A stretch of 64,000 nucleotides of DNA. It comes from Motiliproteus sp047633175. Lineage in GTDB: Bacteria > Pseudomonadota > Gammaproteobacteria > Pseudomonadales > Balneatricaceae. Below the pieces are notes generated by a model. The model had not been told where the DNA came from and searched no databases. It saw nothing but the letters and a program-made list of their open reading frames with translations. Positions 17,389-25,240 of this stretch are shown in pieces (within the stretch, counting starts at the first letter, position 1; every line of letters starts with the position of its first letter). The translations under genes and the position numbers were made by a program. Location: positions 1 through 64,000 of the forward strand of contig JBLIEQ010000008.1 of NCBI GenBank assembly GCA_047633175.1, given 5' to 3'.

Positions 17389-17949
17389 ATGCTGAGCAAA
17401 CTCTGTTATTGGATCGCCCGATCTCTTGGCTGGACTCTGGTCGATCAACTCCCCCAGGAGAAGCACTACGTCCTGGTCGGCTACCCGCACACCAGCAACT
17501 GGGATTTTATCCTGGCAATGCTGTTCAAATTTGCCAGGGGGGTGCCTTTCAACTGGGTCGCCAAACACACCCTGTTTATCTGGCCGTTCGGCGGACTGAT
17601 GCGCGCACTCGGCGGCTTGGGTATTGATCGTACTCGCAGTCAGGGGTTTACCGCAGAGCTTGCCGACGCCTTCAAACGACGTCCGGAAATGGCGGTCGTC
17701 ATCGCCCCGGAAGGCACTCGCGCCTATACCCCTTACTGGCGCTCCGGCTTTTACCATCTGGCCCTTGCCGCCGAGGTGCCGGTGGTGCTCAGCTACGTCT
17801 GCTACCAGAGCAAGCGCATCGGCTTTGGCCCGACCCTGTACCTGAGCGGTGATCAGGACGCGGATCTGGCCAACATACAGGCGTTCTATGCCGACAAAGT
17901 GGGGCTGCACCCCGAGAAGGCCGGCAAGATCTGCTTTCGACCCCGATAA
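17389..17949 (+). CDS. PlsC-like lysophospholipid acyltransferase family protein
   Basis: 186 residues with the glycerophospholipid acyltransferase signature. The HX4D catalytic pair is in HTSNWD (residues 34-39), and the substrate-binding EGTR motif is at 108-111 in IAPEGTRAY. It is shorter than housekeeping PlsC (about 245) and has only a weakly hydrophobic N-terminus. It therefore belongs to the group of small PlsC-like proteins whose acceptor is often unknown. It probably moves an acyl chain onto a lysophospholipid at the inner membrane. No co-transcribed lipid gene is nearby. Confidence 0.8.
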   Translation: MLSKLCYWIARSLGWTLVDQLPQEKHYVLVGYPHTSNWDFILAMLFKFARGVPFNWVAKHTLFIWPFGGLMRALGGLGIDRTRSQGFTAELADAFKRRPEMAVVIAPEGTRAYTPYWRSGFYHLALAAEVPVVLSYVCYQSKRIGFGPTLYLSGDQDADLANIQAFYADKVGLHPEKAGKICFRPR

Positions 17950-18223
17950 TCAACCAAGGCCAACTAACGGTTGTAGTGACCCGTCAGCTAAGCGGTTCCA
18001 GCGTGCCCGTTGCCATCGTTTAAGATTTGCTAACCAGGCGCCTGCCGACGCTTTGCTATCGCTTAGCTCCTGCCTTAGGGATTGCTGATGAAACCTCTGA
18101 GTTCCTGATAGAGGACACCCCACGGCAGGAGTATCTACAGAACGGTCATGATGACTTGGGGTAAGGATGAAAAAACGCAGGACCTGGCCCCGTTATTTAT
18201 GTTCCCTTGCTGCCTGACCCGAT

Positions 18224-19651
18224 CTATACCATCCCTTGTGAGGTCAAAACTCCCGCCGGCATGACCTGGGTGTAGCGGTCGGCAGAACCCACATCGAACG
18301 CGGCGGCGGTCCCAGTCCAAACACCTACTAACTCCGCACTATAGACCGATGAACCTAATCTACCCACCGATACCTCTCCCTTCATCCTGATCCCAGCGTA
18401 ATGTGTCGTTGCATTCCCATTACCATCGACCTGTGTATCGGCCCACGCATATACACCAACGCCCTGCCACATATACATCGGCAACGACCGCCCGTTGGCG
18501 TACCCTTCGCTCCCCACGAACACAAACACTTCATCAGCGCCGAGATTGGATCCCCCCTCCCACATAAAACCTTCGGCAAAATCCGATCCCTCAGTCGGCA
18601 GTTCATCTACTAAAACATAAATAGTGTACTGCACATCAGCATCGAACTGCCGATCGCTATGGTCGGACGATACCCCGTTGACCAGATCAAACACCACAAT
18701 ACTCGGATCGCTCCATAGGGCCGGGTCGATTTTATTACCGTCAACATACACTTCCAGATTTTCCACTTTGCTGACGGTCAGATCAAAGGCCTTAAATGTG
18801 AAGCTTGCACTGCTGTCTTCGCCGTTGGCCCCCGTGTTGGCGGCAACAAAATCCAGGTATTCCGCCACCTCGGTCTGGATCGCGGCGCTACTCCAGTCGT
18901 CACGCGTTAGCTCCAGTTTCAAGGTGTCGTAACCGGCGCCGCCGTCGTAAAAATCAGTGCTGTCCTCACGATTTTCTTCTATTGAGTAGATCAGCTCGTC
19001 GTTGCCAGCAGCGGTACTGACGGTGTCGGAGCCGCCACCTGAATTCACCACATCATCGCCAGCTGCCGTGGAGATGATGTCATCGCCAGTGCCCGTAGTG
19101 ACCGTGTTGATGCCGGCACCGGTTGAAACGATATTGCCGCCATTGCCCGCACTGATGACGCTGTCTCCGGCACCTGTGGCAATAATGTTCTTGCCATGAA
19201 GTGCTGTGATTGTACTGACGCCGGCGCCCGTAGCGATGGTGTTATTACCATCCGTTACTTCGATTGTGTTGTTGCCGGCACCCGTAGCGATGGTGTTGTT
19301 ACCAGCTCCCGCTGAGATTTTGCTGTTGCCGGCACCAGTGGCGATGGTGTTAATACCATTGCCTACCGTTATGATGCTGACGCCGGCACCCGTGGCGATA
19401 GTGTTAATGCCATTGCCCGCCGTTATGCCGCTATCGCCGGCTCCGGTAGTGATAGTGTTATTGCCATGACCCGCTATGACCGTGCTGTTCCCGGCACCGG
19501 CAGTGATGGTGCTGTTACCGCCTAATACAGTGATCTTGCTGTTGCCTGCGCCTGCACTGATCGTATCATTTCCGCCGTTGCCATTAATTGCATGGTTGCC
19601 CGCACCTGCAGTAAACGTGTTATTCCTACTGTTTAAAGTCGTAGTGGCCAT
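18224..19651 (-). CDS. Asn/Thr-rich beta-roll repeat protein (RTX-like), putative secreted
   Basis: 475 residues, started at the ATG at 19651, which has AGGA six bases upstream; a second ATG at 19657 overlaps that site. Residues about 12-215 are some twenty tandem nine-residue units of the form GxGNNTIxT, alternating TGAG and GNGN types. This is the geometry of RTX calcium beta-rolls, but with Asn or Ser where canonical repeats carry the calcium-binding Asp. Only the last few units (TGTGDDIIS, AAGDDVVNS, GGGSDTVST) look canonical. A DGGAGYDTLKLELT segment follows, then a C-terminal domain of about 130 residues (from FDADVQYTIYVLVDEL) that I do not recognise. There is no N-terminal signal peptide, which fits type I secretion, but no intact exporter is present here. 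Confidence 0.75.
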   Translation of the reverse strand: MATTTLNSRNNTFTAGAGNHAINGNGGNDTISAGAGNSKITVLGGNSTITAGAGNSTVIAGHGNNTITTGAGDSGITAGNGINTIATGAGVSIITVGNGINTIATGAGNSKISAGAGNNTIATGAGNNTIEVTDGNNTIATGAGVSTITALHGKNIIATGAGDSVISAGNGGNIVSTGAGINTVTTGTGDDIISTAAGDDVVNSGGGSDTVSTAAGNDELIYSIEENREDSTDFYDGGAGYDTLKLELTRDDWSSAAIQTEVAEYLDFVAANTGANGEDSSASFTFKAFDLTVSKVENLEVYVDGNKIDPALWSDPSIVVFDLVNGVSSDHSDRQFDADVQYTIYVLVDELPTEGSDFAEGFMWEGGSNLGADEVFVFVGSEGYANGRSLPMYMWQGVGVYAWADTQVDGNGNATTHYAGIRMKGEVSVGRLGSSVYSAELVGVWTGTAAAFDVGSADRYTQVMPAGVLTSQGMV

Positions 19652-20464
19652 AGTCATCCTGTAAAAAGCAACAATAGGGTTTATGAAGGGCTATGACCCA
19701 GTCAGTTGTTGCAACGGATTCTAGCCTCTGTTACCGCATGATTTTTACAAAGAGGAGTCACAATCCCCGTTCATCTAAATCAACTAATTACATAGCTACA
19801 ACCGTTAACTGGGACATAACCTTATGAAATATACTTATCAGAAAATTAACATTAACTACGTCACGATAGCACAACGAACCTCTGCACTAAATATATGATT
19901 TTTATGCTAAATTAGTAATTTTAAATATTGAAACTAGCTGCTAGCTTATCGCGCTCTTGCCGTTACCGAACGCTCAGAACAGTAAAATCAGTGTCCGTTT
20001 CCATGTTCCTGGCTAGCAAGGGCGGTTACCGTAGCCACGGGCCCCAAGTGGCCCGTTTGGGCCGACCAGAGCCGCTGGCTGAAACCAAAAAAACCGCCAG
20101 CTACAGCCGCCTACTTCACCCTGGACAGAACTGCGCCAACCCACAGGGAGTATTAAAAACATCTCCGCAACAGCTAACGAGTACATCGCCAGGGAACAAC
20201 CGGGTTATATATGGTCCGCCTCGTGGCTCCATCGCCTATCAGGAGGACAAAAACCCTTCGCTGGAATTGCATTCCAACCTTCCTGCGTCAGCGGACATCA
20301 TTGAGATGCCGCGTCTAGTCCTGCCAGTTGTACAGACAGCCCTATTACCACCCCTACTGCTTACTAACGCTTGAAAGACAGAGCGATGACGGGTTAGATA
20401 CGTAGTTCGCCGGTCTTGACTGGAGCTTAAAAAAATAACGCCGAAAAAAAGGGAAGATAGGGGG
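19652..20464. other. Intergenic region with a miniature element and no recognisable gene
   Basis: About 810 bases. The miniature element at 19689-19821 occupies the part nearest the beta-roll gene. The rest (19830-20464) holds open frames of up to 148 codons, but their composition is unlike a real protein and none has a convincing start. A rather AT-rich stretch at 19740-19940 could carry the promoter of the beta-roll gene. Confidence 0.5.
19689..19821. mobile_element. MITE-like element, 133 bases, same family as 24346-24840
   Basis: The left end GGCTATGACCCAGTCAGTTG (19689 onward) is matched, inverted, by a right end finishing TTAACTGGGACATAACC at 19821. Flanking 8-base duplications are TTATGAAG at 19681-19688 and TTATGAAA at 19822-19829, seven of eight identical. 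The arms match those of the 495-base element at 24346-24840. There is no coding capacity, so mobility would need a transposase in trans. It sits 38 bases upstream of the start of the beta-roll gene and therefore in its promoter or leader. Confidence 0.7.
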
Positions 20465-22198
20465 ATGGAATTGACGCAGGAGACACCGATCGACGACCAG
20501 GGCTGTTCAGCCTGGGCCCCTGGTCTTGAGGCGGATCTGCCGGCGGCCTTATTAATGCTGGAGACTATCCACCGACCAGAGCATGTCACGTCCAGCCTGA
20601 TGGCTGTGGTCGAAATTGCCCGCTACACCGGTTTACCAGCGGAAGAGTTGGTGGTATTCAGGCCAGAACGCCTGGCCCTGCATGAGCTGATCGTCAGGCT
20701 GACGACCGATATCGTGGTACCGGAGGGCGAGGAAGAGGAGGATCTTGGCAAGCATTTTCGCGCCATCGCCAACCAGGTTCTGGATCGCTATATTCAGCCC
20801 CTGATGACGGATATTGTGCTGGCCCACGCCGATCTGCGCGAACGGGTATCCGCCCTGGTGTGTCAGGAGCTGGCGGCTACCTTATTTAAACCCGCAGAAG
20901 CCGCGCCGGCGCCATCCGGTTTTTCAGTTACGCGGCTGTTCGCCAAACGGAACAAAGCGCCTGGCCGTACCGAGTCGATTCAGGAAAGGACCTATCGGGC
21001 GATTGCGGCTTACAAAGAAAAAGGCCTGGCCGCTGAAGATCCGCTAACCGCGGCCATCTTTAAAAGCCTCTACAAAGTACTCGGCTCCATAGCCAGTGCC
21101 AGTGGTTTTATCGGCGTGGATCGGTCGCTGTTACTTACGTTGGTGACGGATCGGGTCTGCAATCTATACGGCAGTCGGCTGATCGGCGAAACCATCGCCC
21201 CCCGAGTGGCGTCAGCCATTAAGGCGGAAGGCTACACACCTTACCATGTTGCCGATAAACCGATCATTATCAGCCTCAAGGGTGCATCGGCGGCAGGCAA
21301 AAGCTCCCTTCGTCCGATACTTAAACAGATGCTCGGCGAACGGGGCATCAACCCCGATGGCTATAATACGATTAGTCCCGATATCTGGCGACGCCTGTTG
21401 CTCGATTATGACTCCTTGGGGGAGGCCTATAAATATGCCGGCCGTCTCACCAGTCACGAGGTGATCGCGATCGATGCCAAGCTTGATCAATATATTCGGG
21501 ATAAGGCACAGCGCGATGGCTCTATTCCCAATCTGATGGTGGACCGTTTTCGCTTCGACAGCTTCGCCAGTGAAAAGATCGCTCGCATCCTCCACGGGAC
21601 CTATGCAAAATTTGCGGACACTATGTATATGTATTTTGTCGTCACTCCACCCGAGGCGACCGTTGAGCGGGGCTGGGAGCGTGGGTTAAAGAGAGGGCGC
21701 TACAAGGCAGTGGAGGATTTTCTCGGGCATAGTGTGGAAGCCTATGAGGGAATGCCAAAAATTCTCTTCAAATGGCTGGCCTACGACAAACCGCTGCTGA
21801 AGTACGAATTCCTCGACAACAGCGTGCCCAAGGGCACCTATCCGAAAACGATCGCCTACGGCACTCAGGCGGCACTCAACATCGTCAAGGTCTCCGCCTT
21901 TATCGATATCGAGCGCTATCAGAAAATTAATATCCAGGCCAAATCACCCGAGGAGGTCTATCCCCAGGGTCGGACGCTTGATGTGCTAAACAATATGAGC
22001 TTTCTCAAGCAGTGCCTGGCTCGCATCCCCCAGATCAACTTCGTGGATGAATCCACCGGCAAGGTTTACGTACGAGTACAGAGGGGCGTTTTCGAGGTGA
22101 TGGACGAATCGCGATTTGCGACGCTGCTGGAAGACGATACGCTAGCCCAGGTATTTCGTGAAGTGGCACCGCAGAGCATGCGGGTCGTTAAGGAATAA
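20465..22198 (+). CDS. P-loop kinase-like protein with zeta-toxin-like domain, unknown function
   Basis: 577 residues. The central part has a Walker A motif GASAAGKSS at residues 273-281. It is followed by ISPDIWRRLLLDYDSLG, a helical stretch containing TSHEVIAIDAKL, then LMVDRFRFDSF and MYMYFVVTPPEATVERGWERG. This order resembles zeta-toxin and uridine-kinase-like NTPases: P-loop, substrate Asp, helical lid, and R-rich lid two. The N-terminal 250 residues are acidic and helical (EGEEEEDLGKHF), and the last 100 also lack a named match. No antitoxin-like gene is adjacent, and the protein is much larger than epsilon-zeta toxins, so I infer the kinase fold but not toxicity. Alone on its strand. 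Confidence 0.6.
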   Translation: MELTQETPIDDQGCSAWAPGLEADLPAALLMLETIHRPEHVTSSLMAVVEIARYTGLPAEELVVFRPERLALHELIVRLTTDIVVPEGEEEEDLGKHFRAIANQVLDRYIQPLMTDIVLAHADLRERVSALVCQELAATLFKPAEAAPAPSGFSVTRLFAKRNKAPGRTESIQERTYRAIAAYKEKGLAAEDPLTAAIFKSLYKVLGSIASASGFIGVDRSLLLTLVTDRVCNLYGSRLIGETIAPRVASAIKAEGYTPYHVADKPIIISLKGASAAGKSSLRPILKQMLGERGINPDGYNTISPDIWRRLLLDYDSLGEAYKYAGRLTSHEVIAIDAKLDQYIRDKAQRDGSIPNLMVDRFRFDSFASEKIARILHGTYAKFADTMYMYFVVTPPEATVERGWERGLKRGRYKAVEDFLGHSVEAYEGMPKILFKWLAYDKPLLKYEFLDNSVPKGTYPKTIAYGTQAALNIVKVSAFIDIERYQKINIQAKSPEEVYPQGRTLDVLNNMSFLKQCLARIPQINFVDESTGKVYVRVQRGVFEVMDESRFATLLEDDTLAQVFREVAPQSMRVVKE

Positions 22199-22233
22199 AA
22201 AGGGAATAAAAGGGGAAAGATTTATTTTCCAGC

Positions 22234-22291
22234 CCCCTATTCGGTCCCCTTTTCGCCAGCGTGCTGGCGGCAATTAATTGCTTCGTTAGAG
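22234..22291 (-). other. Partial attC-like site after the last cassette gene
   Basis: Read on the minus strand, GCCTCTAACGAAGC is followed by AATTAATTGCC and the hairpin CGCCAGCACGCTGGCG, beginning 19 bases after the stop of the gene at 22310. This looks like the R'' side and stem of an attC, but the matching GTTRRRY end is absent. Instead the sequence runs into AAAAGGGGACCG, a repeat-type motif. Probably a truncated site at the edge of the cassette run. Confidence 0.4.
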
Positions 22292-22309
22292 GCTTGCATC
22301 TATATAAAC

Positions 22310-22759
22310 TTAGAACAGATGCCATATAAACAGCCCGGTATTGGCAATAATTAATGGCGTAATAATAAAGCTCCGTATAGCGCCGAATAAAACTTGGAAA
22401 CTTGATGGAGGCTTATCAATCACACAATAGCCAGGTTTTTTTATTGAGTAAAAAACAGGGATAACACTACCGCCAGGATATTTTTTAACGTAGTAGTCAC
22501 CCGTCACTTTTGGGCAGTAATAGTTTGAATGGAAGAGTTCACCGTTAACCCAATAATTGAAGTCGATTATCCCGACTTTAGTGGGCCTTTTTGAGCCTGC
22601 AAGGTAGTCATAGCTAGACCATAACACCTTACCTTCAGTGACATACCTTCCTGTGCAGGCACTCCAGCGCTTTGCAAATACAAAATAAGTAAACAGTATT
22701 GCAAAAATCAGCAATGCAATGCTGGCTTGGGAATTCGTGATGCTTGAAAGTAATTCCAT
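22310..22759 (-). CDS. DUF3592-like membrane protein (cassette gene)
   Basis: 149 residues with a hydrophobic helix near each end (about 12-28 and 127-147) and a soluble middle of beta type: GIIDFNYWVNGELFHSNYYC, then GDYYVKKYPGGSVIPVFYSIKKPGYCVI. Helix, beta domain with the YxxxxP(G)xxVxVxYxPxxP pattern, then helix is the layout of DUF3592 proteins. AT-rich relative to the flanking chromosome. Its start lies 20 bases downstream of an attC-like site (22779-22851), as in integron cassettes. Function unknown. Confidence 0.65.
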   Translation of the reverse strand: MELLSSITNSQASIALLIFAILFTYFVFAKRWSACTGRYVTEGKVLWSSYDYLAGSKRPTKVGIIDFNYWVNGELFHSNYYCPKVTGDYYVKKYPGGSVIPVFYSIKKPGYCVIDKPPSSFQVLFGAIRSFIITPLIIANTGLFIWHLF

Positions 22760-22778
22760 TACTTAACCTTTGGGAGAC

Positions 22779-22851
22779 ACTTAACGCTTAAAGCAGCGGC
22801 GCGCGTTAGCCTGTCCGCCCCGAAGGGCGATGCTGCCTTTGTTTGTTAGGG
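22779..22851 (-). other. attC-like recombination site between cassette genes
   Basis: Read on the minus strand the site starts CCCTAACAAAC (R''), contains the hairpin CGCCC-TTC-GGGGCG, and ends AAGCGTTAAGT, where GTTAAGT fits the GTTRRRY core exactly. Total length is 73 bases, within the normal attC range. The upstream gene (22806-23312) ends inside the site, which is typical of cassettes. It is the best-formed of the sites here. Confidence 0.6.
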
Positions 22852-23312
22852 CGGTAGGTGGACAACTCTCGGAAATATTCGCGTGCAGCCCGAAAAAAAT
22901 GGAAACGCCAATATGGCTTAGAATAGATCCACAATTTATATGTCCCATAAGCCCCACCAACAGCAAGCAAAAACAACCAGTTTTCGGAATAAACTTCAGA
23001 TAGCGCTACTGATACTAGTGTAGCTAATGTAACAATGACTTCATCTGACCCACTTAGCCATATTCGTATTTCCTTTGTGGTTTGTAACTTACCAAGCAAC
23101 CACCGGTATGAGAAAAAAAACAGTGCTGACAGCATAAGCATTAATACACCGAAAACAACGCCTCCTGATATGTTAGTAAGCAAAAAAACAATACCGTAAG
23201 CTAAGAATAAAATACTACTAGAAAAAAATGTAAAGAGCATATCCCATTTCCTATCAGTAGCCCGATACATTCTTCGTTTTATTTCTGCTTTATGTGCATT
23301 CCGGTATCTCAT
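22806..23312 (-). CDS. Hypothetical membrane protein (cassette gene)
   Basis: 168 residues. A basic N-terminus (HKAEIKRRMYRATDRKW) is followed by three or four hydrophobic segments at about residues 25-45, 50-68, 90-105 and 110-127, and then a basic, aromatic tail. The last 15 or so codons (RPNKQRQHRPSGRTG) are encoded by the attC-like site, so the natural protein probably ends slightly differently from its relatives. I do not recognise a family. AT-rich, same strand as its neighbours, and flanked by attC-like sites on both sides. Confidence 0.55.
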   Translation of the reverse strand: MRYRNAHKAEIKRRMYRATDRKWDMLFTFFSSSILFLAYGIVFLLTNISGGVVFGVLMLMLSALFFFSYRWLLGKLQTTKEIRIWLSGSDEVIVTLATLVSVALSEVYSENWLFLLAVGGAYGTYKLWIYSKPYWRFHFFRAAREYFRELSTYRPNKQRQHRPSGRTG

Positions 23313-23321
23313 GGTTATGTG

Positions 23322-23410
23322 TCCTATCGCCGCACTAACAGACTGGCGCTGCGTAGCAGCGACAGTCCAAAACCAGCGAAGCTGGGCTGAAAGTTGAACA
23401 CCTTGTCAGG
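23322..23410 (-). other. Degenerate attC-like site between cassette genes
   Basis: Read on the minus strand it begins CCTGACAAGGTG and includes the hairpin CCAGC-TTC-GCTGG. A longer stem follows, with arms GACTGTCGCTGC and GCAGCGCCAGTC, and the site ends GCGGCGATAGG. The stop codon of the upstream 86-codon gene (TGA at 23406-23408) lies in the first core, as often seen in cassettes. The end core reads GATAGGA rather than GTTRRRY, so the site is decayed. Confidence 0.45.
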
Positions 23411-23666
23411 AGATTTCGATACTTGCATGGAGAAAGCCCATTAATTCGCTTTTGTCTTTTTCAAGCAGCACTTTTCCATTGATACGAGCAGATTTCATAA
23501 AACCATCAAGTTTTAATATAATTGAGCCATTTGAGCCCTGCTTGACGAATTTAACGGATCTTAAATTAATAGTTTGTTTTTTTGATAAAGGGTCTTGAAT
23601 AGTAATTGAATGATTGTCGTGATAAATAACTGGAGCGTTTTTATATTTTCTATATGTGATTAACAA
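23406..23666 (-). CDS. Hypothetical small protein, PH-like beta-rich (cassette gene)
   Basis: 86 residues beginning MLITYRKYKNAPVIYHDNHS. The alternating hydrophobic pattern (SITIQDPLSKKQTINLRSVKFV, GSIILKLDG) suggests a small beta-barrel of the kind that sets a membrane-tethered domain, but this is only pattern-based. Its start overlaps the end of the 60-codon membrane gene upstream by 17 bases, so the two are translated together. The stop sits in the attC-like site. No recognised family. Confidence 0.5.
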   Translation of the reverse strand: MLITYRKYKNAPVIYHDNHSITIQDPLSKKQTINLRSVKFVKQGSNGSIILKLDGFMKSARINGKVLLEKDKSELMGFLHASIEIS

Positions 23667-23832
23667 ATACCCCCCCTACAAGCATGGAGATAAGTAGCAC
23701 GAACCCTATAGCAGCAATGCTTGTGCCTACTGAATACACCCCATATGCTGGAAATAAAATGATAAACGCCAGACCAAAATACAAGGTTCTGTTATAAATT
23801 TTTGGGCTAGCCCAATACTCTTTACTTTCCAT
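23650..23832 (-). CDS. Small two-helix membrane protein, hypothetical (cassette gene)
   Basis: 60 residues with two hydrophobic segments (about 17-33 and 36-56) after the start MESKEYWASPKIYNRTLYFG. Its ATG follows directly on the stop of the GFA-type gene at 23833 and its end overlaps the 86-codon gene, so the three form one tightly packed unit, probably a single multi-gene cassette. No recognised family. Confidence 0.5.
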   Translation of the reverse strand: MESKEYWASPKIYNRTLYFGLAFIILFPAYGVYSVGTSIAAIGFVLLISMLVGGVFVNHI

Positions 23833-24252
23833 TTAATAACCTAAGTTTGGGGGTAAAATTTCAAACTTAGGCACTCCTTCAGGAAACACCGCCCAATTTG
23901 GAGCTGAAGCCGCATAAACTGCCATTGCTGGTACAAAGTCATTTGAATTATTAAAAGTGGATACGGCAACTGAATAAAAATTACCTACTGTAACTTCTGC
24001 GCATACTGTTACCCCGCATTTATCGCAGAATAGATAATTTACGTCTTTCCCTGAATCCCCCTTACGAGTAAAGATAACGGGACTACCACTAACAATTTTA
24101 AAATTGTCTTTTGGAACCCATACCCCAAACCATTTATCCGAGCCAGTAAGAATTTGGCATTCTTTGCAATAACAAAACAGCGAATTTATTAGCTCACCTT
24201 CGACAGAGTATTTTAGATTTCCACACCCGCAACTACCATTTTTTACTGACAT
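23833..24252 (-). CDS. GFA family zinc protein (CENP-V/GFA domain)
   Basis: 139 residues with the zinc ligands of the GFA domain: CGCGNLKYSVEG near the N-terminus, CYCKECQILTG about 20 residues later, and FCDKCGVTVCAEV in the middle. The fold is that of glutathione-dependent formaldehyde-activating enzymes, but most members are uncharacterised and may act on glutathione adducts or other small molecules. GFA proteins are common integron cassette cargo. RBS AAGGAGG lies 10 bases before the ATG. Upstream (24281-24287 on the plus strand) GCCTAAC reads as GTTAGGC on the coding strand, a perfect cassette core. Confidence 0.85.
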   Translation of the reverse strand: MSVKNGSCGCGNLKYSVEGELINSLFCYCKECQILTGSDKWFGVWVPKDNFKIVSGSPVIFTRKGDSGKDVNYLFCDKCGVTVCAEVTVGNFYSVAVSTFNNSNDFVPAMAVYAASAPNWAVFPEGVPKFEILPPNLGY

Positions 24253-24280
24253 TTTCCCCTCCTTGATAAATTCGATTGAT

Positions 24281-24315
24281 GCCTAACAGCCTGTTAAAGA
24301 GGCCGATGGCCTCAT
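24281..24315 (-). other. attC/attI-like core at the 5' edge of the cassette run
   Basis: On the minus strand GAGGCC-ATC-GGCCTC forms a hairpin, then TTTAACAGGCTGTTAGGC. The last seven bases match GTTRRRY, the crossover core, exactly. It lies 29 bases before the start of the GFA-type gene. The left part of the site is not clear, perhaps because of the mobile element inserted nearby at 24346. Confidence 0.45.
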
Positions 24316-24345
24316 AACAATTATTATCATGAAAGCCTTTTTAAT

Positions 24346-24840
24346 GGCTCTGTACCAGTTAAGTGTTGCAGAAGTTAATTCTGAATTATTGTCTTTTTAA
24401 TCAAACTCCGGTTCCGCCTCCCGGCGGCTTCATTTCTTTGTGCGCGACAAAGAAACCGAAGCAAAGAAAGCGCACCCCAACGAAACCGCCCTGCGGGTAC
24501 GCGCCTGCGGCGCTATGAAATCCAGCCTGAGGCTGACAGATTCGGCATCCTGCCTCAGACTGTCAATCTCGCCGTCCCTGACTCGACCCTTCGGGCCTTT
24601 TTCAGGCTGAATTTCATCGGTTTAGAAGGGGTTTTAGGTGTCATTCTGATGTTGCTGTTACAGCTTCAAGCCTTTCACAAAGCTACAATATTACTCACAA
24701 AACCCAGCCTTAGCACCGTGGGAGGCGACCCAAAGGGACGTGGGAAGTGCCGCTGTTGCAGGAGCTTTCAGCTGCCTGCCTGCGGGCGATCTTTTGGTTA
24801 GCACCAGCTGTCGGTCGCAACACTTAACTGGGACATAGCC
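24346..24840. mobile_element. MITE-like or deleted insertion element with 8-base target duplication
   Basis: Inverted ends of about 24 bases with two mismatches: GGCTCTGTACCAGTTAAGTG at the left (from 24346), and the complement of GGCTATGTCCCAGTTAAGTG at the right (ending 24840). The perfect duplication TTTTTAAT lies immediately outside, at 24338-24345 and 24841-24848. The interior is GC-rich and non-coding. One segment (about 24440-24490) with TTCTTTGTGCGCGACAAAG belongs to a widespread proteobacterial repeat type. The 8-base duplication and GGCT ends would fit derivatives of IS1595-like elements, but that assignment is a guess. Confidence 0.75.
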
Positions 24841-25108
24841 TTTTTAATGGCTCTGAAATTATTAATTACTTGTAACCCGCTGATATATAGAGGGCAAAAA
24901 AGTGACTTCACGAGGCGTCTGACAACACGTGAAATGTTCACGATATTCCAGGGCGAGCTGGGAAAGGGAGTTGGGGCCTTTGAGGCTGCGCTCTATTACT
25001 TCACTTTTAGACCTCGACATGATCCCTGCCTTTGGCCTGCAATTTAGCAGATCGCGTATAAATCAACAAATGATATTTGCATCGACCGGAGGTTGCCGTG
25101 GTCACAGA

Positions 25109-25141
25109 TGCCAAGAGCCGGCTATGGGCCGACTCTTGGCA
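25109..25141. repeat. Long-stem hairpin
   Basis: TGCCAAGAGCCGGC at 25109-25122 and GCCGACTCTTGGCA at 25128-25141 form a 14-base stem with one wobble around a five-base loop. No T run follows. It could be a small-RNA or attenuator structure, or the end-to-end hairpin of a repeat. Nothing nearby decides. Confidence 0.5.
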
Positions 25142-25166
25142 TTAACAGGCGCTCAGAACAGGACCG

Positions 25167-25188
25167 TAGGCTGGGATGTAATCCCAGC
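25167..25188. repeat. Intergenic palindrome (family B)
   Basis: TAGGCTGGGATGTAATCCCAGC is a near-perfect palindrome. The same sequence occurs at 49088-49109, and related ones at 37971-37994 and, inverted, at 49244-49265. It is extragenic in all four cases, like REP sequences. Confidence 0.65.
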
Positions 25189-25240
25189 AATACCAGCCTG
25201 GCCTCAATCACAAAGGGGTGCATCTGCTTCGTCGTTTCTT

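Noticed and set aside
19928..20374. 148-codon plus-strand frame before the P-loop gene
   Set aside because: The residue content (many Arg, Ser, Pro and Leu in no pattern) is unlike a folded protein, there is no good ribosome-binding site, and no neighbour supports it.
22781..22966. 61-codon minus-strand frame ending ALTNKGSIALRGGQANARR
   Set aside because: It overlaps the 168-codon gene in another frame. Its tail is just a translation of the attC-like site, which supports the site but not a gene.
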